In this document: piece after piece, positions 12,843-19,489 of the stretch | Layout: each line of letters begins with the position of its first letter | Numbering within the stretch: position 1 is the stretch's first letter | Source of the DNA: a virus | Virus record (IMG/VR): IMGVR_UViG_3300036045_000140 | Span: 1-26,169 of that record | DNA: 26,169 bases | Reading direction: 5' to 3' (one strand) | Notes under the pieces: generated by a model | Told to the model about the DNA's origin: nothing | The model's database searches: none | The model's input: the letters and a program-made list of their open reading frames with translations, nothing else | Translations under genes and position numbers: made by a program

Positions 12843-13016
12843 CTACGTCGGCACGTCAACCCACTCCACTAAGTCTCCCGAGAAGTCGCACATCTCGAAC
12901 TTTCCTTCGTGCTTGATGATGTTCACGACTCCAGCGCGTCCCTCTTCCATGTGCGTGGGGGTCAACTCTTCGACGCACGTGGCTTGTCCGTCTAAACAAC
13001 TGACGATCAGGTACAT
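12843..13016 (-). CDS. Small 57-residue protein in the nucleotide operon
   Basis: Not recognised. It starts 'MYLIVSCLDGQATCVEEL' and ends 'MCDFSGDLVEWVDVPT', with a strand-rich, acidic composition that suggests a small folded domain. The ATG at 13014-13016 has GGAGAG upstream and overlaps the ThyA-fold gene stop by 10 bp; an in-frame ATG 12 bases earlier is a weaker choice. Its place between the hydroxymethylase-like and kinase genes hints at an accessory role, which is only inference. Confidence 0.62.
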   Translation of the reverse strand: MYLIVSCLDGQATCVEELTPTHMEEGRAGVVNIIKHEGKFEMCDFSGDLVEWVDVPT

Positions 13017-13915
13017 AGCACTCTCCATGCCGGCGGTCCTATCGGTGCTACCGTGCCTCCGGCGTGCCAACGGCACGTCTTCACGAGGTCGCGCACCATG
13101 TTCTCCTCGTCGCCGCCAGGTTTCGACAAGGTATAACGATCCCACGATAGCGCAGCTGTGCGGAGATCGAGCAGGGTATCACGTGTCGGTTTCCAAGGGC
13201 ACGGCCGTAGCGAAGGACGGTCCGGGGCGCCAAGAGCTTCGATTGCGCGGGCTAGGTGTCGCTCGTACAGGTGCAACGTACCCGCATGGCGGTGGTAACC
13301 CCCGAGTTCGAGGCCCAGTTCCCACGCGACTACTCGCATGAAGCACGTCGATACGAAGACGTCGTTGGGCAGGCCTACCCACGCGTCGCTGGCACGCGCA
13401 GTCTCTATCATGTGTAACTTGTCGTCTCGCACGAAGAACTGCCAGTTCAAAGTACACGGACACAATACGTTCTCCGTGGCCTCCACTAGGTCAAGACGCG
13501 TGTCAAAGCACTGCACGCACGCCCTACTTGAGTTTGAGTGCTGTCCCAGCCTCGCAATAGCCGCGGGTAAAGCTCCCATGATGCGCGGTCCGTAAGCCCA
13601 GCGCGCGTACGGCTTGCCGTCGCAATACCGCGCTTCGAAGCTCGGGGCAAACCTGGCTATCAAGTGCGTGTCAGTGCATCCGAGAGCAAGCCACAGCACT
13701 TCAGCGCAAGCGTAACCCGGGTTCAGGCGCCTACGTTCGTTCGTGAGCCACGACTGCCCGCCTCCGGCTTGCATGTCAATCGTAAACGAATGACTGAGCA
13801 GTTCTCGCGCTATCTCACCATCTCGCAGGACTCGCGCTGAGGACGGCTTGCGGCTAAGTAAGGCGCGCAAGATCTCTCGCCACGCGTGATCAAGACTATC
13901 GTAGGCATCGTGCAT
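13007..13915 (-). CDS. ThyA-fold pyrimidine methylase/hydroxymethylase, likely dCMP-specific
   Basis: A 302-residue protein of the thymidylate synthase/dCMP hydroxymethylase family. 'NPGYACAEVLWLALG' holds the conserved Glu72, 'SSRACVQCFD' fits the phosphate-binding region, 'LCPCTLNWQFFV' has the catalytic Cys154, 'RASDAWVGLPND' is the specificity loop, and 'HLY' at 215-217 contacts the sugar. Aligned to E. coli ThyA from Cys146, no gap is needed, and ThyA Asn177 falls on Asp185. Asp at this position is what T4 dCMP hydroxymethylase has (Asp179); it selects cytosine over uracil. Transfer of a hydroxymethyl group to dCMP is therefore the best reading; ordinary dTMP synthesis is less likely, given ThyX elsewhere. 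GGAGA precedes the ATG. Flanked by MazG-like and kinase genes. Confidence 0.78.
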   Translation of the reverse strand: MHDAYDSLDHAWREILRALLSRKPSSARVLRDGEIARELLSHSFTIDMQAGGGQSWLTNERRRLNPGYACAEVLWLALGCTDTHLIARFAPSFEARYCDGKPYARWAYGPRIMGALPAAIARLGQHSNSSRACVQCFDTRLDLVEATENVLCPCTLNWQFFVRDDKLHMIETARASDAWVGLPNDVFVSTCFMRVVAWELGLELGGYHRHAGTLHLYERHLARAIEALGAPDRPSLRPCPWKPTRDTLLDLRTAALSWDRYTLSKPGGDEENMVRDLVKTCRWHAGGTVAPIGPPAWRVLCT

Positions 13916-13945
13916 GCGCAGGTTCTCCGCAGTGACGGGTCTAGG

Positions 13946-14482
13946 CTAGCAAAATCTTGCGTTCTGGTATTCGTGCCACACGCGCAGTAAATCTGGCGGG
14001 GTGTACGCGGGGCCTTTGTCAGAGACACGGGACCCGTCAGGCGCGCCAGGAACTACCGGGCGCTTGGTCATGTTACTCCGGTGTACCTCGGCAAAGCCTT
14101 CGCCAACTGGCATCGCGAACTGGACGCCCGTGCCGAGTAAAACGTACAGCCCGTCGCAAACCGCGTCGAGGGTTTCCACATCGTCATATGCCGCCAGTGC
14201 CGCGAACAGCTCGGCTACGCACTCGCTCATCACCAACGCGGCGCGCAACGCTCGGTCATCACGAGTCATCCGATATATTGTCATCAGCTTGTGATACTGT
14301 TGACTCGCGACACCCGAGACTTCTTGAAGGTACTTTGACACCGTCGATTCGTGCTGCGCCGTAGCCGTGTGTTCAGACAGCCGGCGTGGAGCCGGCACAC
14401 GCGCTATCTCGGTCATGAATTCCGTTACCGCGGCTTGCGCCTCGTTCACGGACATGGCTAGTGATATGCTCGCGGTGCTCAT
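13946..14482 (-). CDS. MazG/PRA-PH-type nucleotide pyrophosphohydrolase
   Basis: A 178-residue all-alpha protein. 'ALVMSECVAELFAAL' with Glu87 and Glu91, then 'ETLDAVCDGLYVLLG' with Asp106 and Asp110, form the metal-binding ExxxE...DxxxD pattern of this superfamily. 'FAEVHRSNMTKRP' and 'KGPAYTPPDL' are typical of phosphoribosyl-ATP-pyrophosphohydrolase-like phage proteins. Such enzymes cut nucleoside triphosphates to monophosphates. In this operon it could remove dCTP and supply dCMP, a job done by the unrelated T4 gp56; that is inference. The ATG overlaps the primase-helicase stop as TGATG with GAGGAG upstream. The first 60 residues are extra and unassigned. Confidence 0.78.
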   Translation of the reverse strand: MSTASISLAMSVNEAQAAVTEFMTEIARVPAPRRLSEHTATAQHESTVSKYLQEVSGVASQQYHKLMTIYRMTRDDRALRAALVMSECVAELFAALAAYDDVETLDAVCDGLYVLLGTGVQFAMPVGEGFAEVHRSNMTKRPVVPGAPDGSRVSDKGPAYTPPDLLRVWHEYQNARFC

Positions 14483-17325
14483 CAAAACTTCTCCTCTAGA
14501 GACTGGCGCGCGTGCGCCGGGACTGGAGCCAGACTCAGGTTCTTGAGCCACTGGACGAACTCCGGGGACTTGTGGTACCCGCGGTCACCGCGCTTGTTCG
14601 AGCGGCGCAGCGCTCCTTTGCGGACTAGCAGGCCGAGGAAACGCTGCGCGTCTGCACGCTCTCCGCCGAGCCAGTCTTGCACGTCTACTAAGTCTATCGA
14701 ATCGGCATACAACAAGCTCTCGCGTATCTCAGCTGCGTGCGCGTAGCTCTCGAGCTCGCGCTTCAAGACGTCCGGGTCTTTCAAGACCACTGATCGCCTG
14801 ACTGCCTCGCTGTAGAGCGCGTAACCGAAAGACGGCGACCCGTACGTTAGGCGCAGCTTCTCTACCACGTACTGGACGTGGCACTGACGTATTAGCAGGG
14901 TAGCCTCGCTCTGACCCGTCGAGAACGTGCGCGCAGCTAGCGCTGCAGACAGCCGGCTGAGTTTGTGCCGGGTGCTGCCTTTGTCTATGAGCGGTATCGA
15001 GTCGTCAAATTCTCGACACAGCTGAGTCGCCGAGTCACTTATCAACTCACGCGCGGCGTCTTCAAAGACGATCTCGGTCTCAGCTCGCGTCCAAGCCCAC
15101 AGCACCAAGGCGTGGCACAGCTCGCTAGTGTACTTATGCGGCACCTTAGGAGGGTCGCGAACTAGCTTGTTCAGGACACCCTCGTCCAGGTCCCCTGCCG
15201 TGACGATCAGCGCGGCGTCAAAGCGTCGCACGTCCTCAGGAGCGCCTACCAGGTCTCGTACGGCTTCTATCCCGAACGCGTAAGAGGACATGTTCCGGTC
15301 GCCGCGCGCGTTAGAAGTAGCCAAGAGCCTCGTGCGCGCGCTAGTACGCCGCTTCTCGATCTTGGGTATCTCCGCGCGTCCGCTGGACCGCATGTCTGTG
15401 AGACGCGACAAGACCTCGGTACTGGCCCCTTTCAGCTCTTCGAGCCACACTAACCGTCGGTCATGCGTAGGTATGACCCCCCACGACACGTACCAGGTGT
15501 TGCCCATCTGCTTGAGACCTCCGAGCAAGCCTGCGACAGTCGCGTTCTTGCAGTCGACTTTCTCGCCTAGCAAGTAGTGACCCATCAAGCCAGCCACGGT
15601 CTCAGACTTGCCTTGCGAGGAGTCTCCGAGTATCAACACCTCGGACCACCCCTTTGTGACCTTGTCGTCAACGACAATCAGCAGCGGCGAGTGCCACGCT
15701 AAGTCCGCGAACAAGTGCAGGTCTCTGCGCAAGTAAATGCGCGTCACGTTGTACTCGAAGTCTGCGTATATATCGTCAAGCCGCTCGCGCAGTCCTTCTA
15801 CGGTCCAGGAGTCGGGACGGAACACGCGCAGCTTGTGGGTCTCCCGCGGCACGTGAGTGGTCAGGGCGTCGTGAGAGGCGCGCGTCTTAGACACCAACAG
15901 CGTGGCTTGTTGGGTCTGCGGGTGCGGGTACAGTCGGCCGATCACCTCGTACGTGGCGTTTAGTTCGAGGTCGCACTCGACCCCGATAGCCGCTAGCATC
16001 GTCCGGTCCGTGTCCCGGTTAGTTATCGCAAGGCTTGGGTTGAATCGGACGTCTTCGGCGGAGTAGTGGTCGGTGACGTCAAAAGTCACGCCTTTGCATT
16101 GCTTGGGCACCCCGACAGCGTGCCGCACCGCTGCGTCAAGTGCGTTAGCTGGGACGGCTATCATCTCGAGTATCGCCGGGGATTCCGCGGGCACGTAGAA
16201 CACGCGATCATCGCGCGGGTAGACAGAGCACAGTGCGCATACTTCTCCCTGGTCTTTCTGGCATTGCGTAACTACGCGCTTAGGTACCAGGAACGAGCGG
16301 TCTGCGCACGCCGCGACGACCCCGCTGAACCTCATGCGCTTACCAACGTTAGCAGAACGCACGGTCTCGCTAAACCCGACCGCGAGCGGCTCGTCATCTT
16401 CGGGTGACAGGCGCGCTCGCACCGCAGGTACCCATTGCGGGGCGTCACGAACTACGGGCCACAGGTCCTGACCTTCGCGCCCAACGAAATCATTGACATC
16501 GCCTTTCGGGTACTTGTCCGGGTCTAGCGGTAAGTCGACGAGGCCTGTCCAGGACAGCGCGGGGTGCAGCGCGGCGCACAGTCTCTGCGCTGCCTCTCGT
16601 CCCGCCGGGTCGATGTCTAGACACACCCACGCGCGCTTGCCCTTGAACTGGTCAGTCAATTTCCGGCTCCAGGCGCCCTCGCCGCCGGTCACGCACACCG
16701 CGCCTATCCCGTGAGGATTGAGCTGTCTAGCTGCGACTATCGCCTTCATCTCACCGCCGCAGATCACGACTCCGTCGTACTGCATCTGCTCGACCGGGTA
16801 GAGTCGCATGACGCTGCCACGCCCGCGCGCGTTCTTCATCTTCTGGGAGCCTGGCGCGCCTGGCAGGTACCTGCGCACGTTCACGTACAACCCGGCCGCG
16901 TTTTTGACGGGTATGGTGACACGCTGGTCATCTGCGCCTAGTCGGTAGTGCCGTATCTCCTCGTCTGTGACTCCGCGAACGTAAAGCTCTTTGAGCAGGT
17001 GCGGGTGCGCCCATATGGCCGCGTGCCACCTCTCGATCACCTCGGGTTCTATCGTCTTGACTTGCTCGAGGCCGTAACGCTTCTCGAGGTCCGCATACAC
17101 GACCGCGCGCGTGGTCTTCAGCGCCGCAGCCATGAACGACAGGAAGTCCCCGGACTGTCCGCAGCCCGCGGCAAAGCATTTGAACGAGAACTTCTGCGTA
17201 TTCACTGAGCATGACGGGCTCTCGTCGTCGTGAAACGGGCACCGGCACTTTACCGTCTCCTCGTTGGCGGGTTGGTACGCCCAACCCATCCTCTCGAGTT
17301 CAGCGAGTACGGATACTATCCCCAC
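14482..17325 (-). CDS. Primase fused to an MCM-like AAA+ helicase
   Basis: A 947-residue fusion. Residues 27-60 are a CHC2 zinc finger (Cys29, His32, Cys50, Cys55). Residues 184-281 are a Toprim domain with Glu192 ('GGEMKA') and 'CLDIDPAG' (Asp237, Asp239), so an RNA primase of DnaG type. Residues 325-500 hold a second Cys cluster (355-366) and strand-rich segments, resembling an OB/zinc region. Residues 545-710 form an AAA+ ATPase: Walker A 'GDSSQGKS' (Lys573), Walker B 'RLVWLEE' (Glu629, Glu630), sensor 'LLATSN' and an Arg finger at 'VRRFD'. The layout of the last part is MCM-like, not DnaB-like. The C-terminus ends in a likely winged helix. It starts at a GTG with GAGG upstream. Confidence 0.82.
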   Translation of the reverse strand: MGIVSVLAELERMGWAYQPANEETVKCRCPFHDDESPSCSVNTQKFSFKCFAAGCGQSGDFLSFMAAALKTTRAVVYADLEKRYGLEQVKTIEPEVIERWHAAIWAHPHLLKELYVRGVTDEEIRHYRLGADDQRVTIPVKNAAGLYVNVRRYLPGAPGSQKMKNARGRGSVMRLYPVEQMQYDGVVICGGEMKAIVAARQLNPHGIGAVCVTGGEGAWSRKLTDQFKGKRAWVCLDIDPAGREAAQRLCAALHPALSWTGLVDLPLDPDKYPKGDVNDFVGREGQDLWPVVRDAPQWVPAVRARLSPEDDEPLAVGFSETVRSANVGKRMRFSGVVAACADRSFLVPKRVVTQCQKDQGEVCALCSVYPRDDRVFYVPAESPAILEMIAVPANALDAAVRHAVGVPKQCKGVTFDVTDHYSAEDVRFNPSLAITNRDTDRTMLAAIGVECDLELNATYEVIGRLYPHPQTQQATLLVSKTRASHDALTTHVPRETHKLRVFRPDSWTVEGLRERLDDIYADFEYNVTRIYLRRDLHLFADLAWHSPLLIVVDDKVTKGWSEVLILGDSSQGKSETVAGLMGHYLLGEKVDCKNATVAGLLGGLKQMGNTWYVSWGVIPTHDRRLVWLEELKGASTEVLSRLTDMRSSGRAEIPKIEKRRTSARTRLLATSNARGDRNMSSYAFGIEAVRDLVGAPEDVRRFDAALIVTAGDLDEGVLNKLVRDPPKVPHKYTSELCHALVLWAWTRAETEIVFEDAARELISDSATQLCREFDDSIPLIDKGSTRHKLSRLSAALAARTFSTGQSEATLLIRQCHVQYVVEKLRLTYGSPSFGYALYSEAVRRSVVLKDPDVLKRELESYAHAAEIRESLLYADSIDLVDVQDWLGGERADAQRFLGLLVRKGALRRSNKRGDRGYHKSPEFVQWLKNLSLAPVPAHARQSLEEKF

Positions 17326-17462
17326 GTCAAGCCTCTAGTTGACAGCGAAGATGAGATAATGAAACGAGTGACCGCCACGGGAACACACCCGCTCGTCGGA
17401 AGCCGCCTAGACATGTCCGGCTCCTGCGGTCACTCGCCCGGTTCAGGCGACAAACGCCTGGC
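17326..17462. other. Structured 137-bp gap before the primase-helicase gene
   Basis: Perfect 11-bp inverted arms CGAGTGACCGC (17365-17375) and GCGGTCACTCG (17426-17436) enclose 50 bases. A second small hairpin, CAGGCG (17444-17449) with CGCCTG (17455-17460), lies at the end of the upstream gene. No gene and no clear promoter were found. The arrangement could attenuate transcription or control translation of the primase-helicase. Confidence 0.6.
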
Positions 17463-18344
17463 TCACATGGACTCCGCCGCGGCACTGAGCGGCGCGGACT
17501 GGACCTCGTCAGGGTCTTCGTGCTCGACCTGGACCAGGTTCGCGGCTAGCTGCTCGCGCAAACGCAAGTGCATCTCCTTCATCGCGTCAAACTCGGCTTT
17601 GGCATAGAGCAGCGGGGGTGGCGCGTTCTCGGAGCGCGGGTTTGTCACGTCGATCCCGTGCCAGCGACCTTTCGCGTTGCTGCGCTTAGTCTTGTTGACG
17701 CGTCCTTCGAACACCATCGCCCACATCGGGTACCCGCGCATCTGGATCAGGCTCGCGAACGCCGAGCCGTACTTGTGCTCGCCGCGTGCCCAAGACATCG
17801 CGCACTGCATGCCGGTCGTCTCACCCCCGCCCGCGAGTACGACAATCCACGTCAGGTACTCGACGAACCGCAAGTTTTGGTTGCGGTCTTCCGGGCACGG
17901 CTCGGTGCGCGAATCCGCGTTGCGCGCTTTAGCCGCGATCTCTGACAGCGGGTCGAGCGTGCGCTCGCGAATCATCGGCAGGCGGTCCTTGAGCTCCCAC
18001 GGGTTGATGACGCAGTACTCCGGGAAGAACAACACGGGCACGAACCAGAAGGGCTCGTCGAGCCCAACCAAGCGCAGTCCTTGCGGGGTTAGCACCACGT
18101 CACCCTCGTCAAACTGCTCGTACGCCGGCCCCTTTTGGCTCTGCACGACTTTCAGCCGCGGCGGGGTGACGTGCTGCTTCAGCGTGTCCGTGCCGAGGTC
18201 CCGCTCTTCGCTCAGCCACTCGGGCACGGCCAGCTCGGTCTGTCGCGTCCTCGACAGCACCAGCTCGGCGCCGTTAGCGTCGCGCGGACGCTCGGGTGCT
18301 ACCGTCAAGGCCTGTTCCGTGTCAGTCGTCTTCGTCTTAGCCAT
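17463..18344 (-). CDS. Conserved phage replication-module protein, possibly ssDNA-binding
   Basis: A 293-residue soluble protein. It has a disordered start, 'TPPRLKVVQSQKGPAYEQFDEGDVV' around residues 60-85, a core with 'PFWFVPVLFFPEYCVINPWEL' and 'FVEYLTWIVVLAG', then 'MSWARGEHKYGSAFASLIQMRGYPMWAMVFEG' and a helical end. This order resembles phage proteins often encoded beside polymerase and primase genes and sometimes called ssDNA-binding proteins. I cannot confirm the fold from motifs, so the function is tentative. The ATG has GAGGAGAG upstream. It lies between the acidic-tailed helical protein and the primase-helicase, fitting a role at the replication fork. Confidence 0.6.
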   Translation of the reverse strand: MAKTKTTDTEQALTVAPERPRDANGAELVLSRTRQTELAVPEWLSEERDLGTDTLKQHVTPPRLKVVQSQKGPAYEQFDEGDVVLTPQGLRLVGLDEPFWFVPVLFFPEYCVINPWELKDRLPMIRERTLDPLSEIAAKARNADSRTEPCPEDRNQNLRFVEYLTWIVVLAGGGETTGMQCAMSWARGEHKYGSAFASLIQMRGYPMWAMVFEGRVNKTKRSNAKGRWHGIDVTNPRSENAPPPLLYAKAEFDAMKEMHLRLREQLAANLVQVEHEDPDEVQSAPLSAAAESM

Positions 18345-18435
18345 CTCTTCTCTCCTCGGGACCCCTGTGGTAGTAAGCGCGCGGCGTGTCGGGGCCTGGT
18401 CAAGCCGTGCGCGTCAAACGTGATCGCTCAAGTCT

Positions 18436-19164
18436 TCAGAAGGGCGAAGATTCGTCATTGTCATTGTCATCGTCAGCGCTGAGCACCGAGGCTTCCGCGG
18501 GCTCGTGAGCCGCTGCCGTGTCACGCTCGAGGTCTTCAGCTTTCACAGAAGCTAGGGCAGCTCGAGCCGTTACTAGAACTGGGTCTAGCACGCGAACTAT
18601 CTCGTAAAGACTGCGGAGCAAATCCGGGTCAGGCTGTCGCAATACCTCGTTAGCGGGCAGCAAGCTTTGTTTCAGCCGTGTGGTCACGCGGAACACCTGA
18701 AGCATCCTGGCTGGGTCGCACCCCGGAGGTATCGTCTTGCCAGCGGCAAGGTCCCGCGAAACCGCGTCCAGCAAGCTCGGCCAGTGCGGACGGAACGGAG
18801 AACCTTCTGGTATCCCGTAGTGCTCCAGTAATCGCGCGTACTCCGCGCTGTCTCGCGCAGGTACCGCGGGTACTTGTTTGCAAGTCGGGCTGGCGGTAGT
18901 ATACGGCGTGCGTATCGGCTCGCCGGTCCCGCGAGTGAGCCATGCGAGACAGCACAGTCGCTCGAATAGCTCACACACTTTACCGCATTCTTTGCGCGCG
19001 TCATCTAGCAGCTTGGCTGACTGTTTCAACGCCAAGATAGCGTCCGCTAGCTCTTCCGGGTCCCCGCTGCCGCCTAGCGCGCGCTTCAGGTCCTGGGCGA
19101 GCTGGTACGCTTCAGCGTGCGTGACCCGCGCTCTCTCGTACAGTGACAACGCTTTCAGGTGCAT
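18436..19164 (-). CDS. Conserved helical phage protein with SSB-like acidic C-terminus
   Basis: A 242-residue protein. The first 85 residues are helical and include a Cys-bearing segment ('ECGKVCELFERLCCLAW'). The middle carries 'EPIRTPYTTASPTCKQVP' and 'AEYARLLEHYGIPEGSPFRPHWPSLLDAV', which I associate with hypothetical phage proteins in replication modules. The last residues are 'SADDDNDNDESSPF': a run of acids ending in Pro-Phe, like the tip of bacterial SSB proteins (DDDIPF in E. coli) that recruits partner proteins. No OB fold is evident. The ATG at 19162-19164 has GGGAG upstream; the gene overlaps the preceding one by 53 bp. Confidence 0.62.
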   Translation of the reverse strand: MHLKALSLYERARVTHAEAYQLAQDLKRALGGSGDPEELADAILALKQSAKLLDDARKECGKVCELFERLCCLAWLTRGTGEPIRTPYTTASPTCKQVPAVPARDSAEYARLLEHYGIPEGSPFRPHWPSLLDAVSRDLAAGKTIPPGCDPARMLQVFRVTTRLKQSLLPANEVLRQPDPDLLRSLYEIVRVLDPVLVTARAALASVKAEDLERDTAAAHEPAEASVLSADDDNDNDESSPF

Positions 19165-19489
19165 AGTGGTGTTCTCCCATAGTGACGATCTGGTAGTCTC
19201 TGACGCTCTCACGAGCGTCCCAACACAACGTGCGCACTTCTCCGTACTCGGCTACCGCAGCTGCGACCATGGCCACCATTGAGGACAGCTTGCCGGTCAC
19301 GCACAGCAAGTCGCGTGTGGGTTGAAAGCTTGCTGTGCGCAACTCACGCACTACTGACGCTCCGAACTCTGACGTGAGTGACGAGGGATGCGCGCGCGCG
19401 GACGGAAACAGGAATCGCAAGGGTCCGTGTCGCCCCGCCTTGTCAAGTCCGAGTTCAGTCGGTTCCAACACGAACACTCTTGCGCTCAT
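19112..19489 (-). CDS. Small conserved phage hypothetical protein
   Basis: A 125-residue alpha/beta protein: 'RVFVLEPTELGLDKAGRHGPLRFLFP' at the N-terminus, 'DLLCVTGKLSSMVAMVAAAVAEYGEVRTLCWDARE' in the middle and a polar end. This pattern (a strand, a variable loop, then a hydrophobic helix beside a Gly) recalls short uncharacterised proteins found next to phage helicases. No catalytic residue stands out. The ATG at 19487-19489 overlaps the SNF2 stop as ATGA, with GGGAGGG upstream, so it is coupled to the helicase gene. Confidence 0.65.
   Translation of the reverse strand: MSARVFVLEPTELGLDKAGRHGPLRFLFPSARAHPSSLTSEFGASVVRELRTASFQPTRDLLCVTGKLSSMVAMVAAAVAEYGEVRTLCWDARESVRDYQIVTMGEHHYAPESVVTVRESAGHAR

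Noticed and set aside
12843-13145. 100-codon reading of the 57-residue gene
   Set aside because: The extra N-terminus is Arg-rich and lies wholly within the ThyA-fold gene; a ribosome site supports the shorter start.
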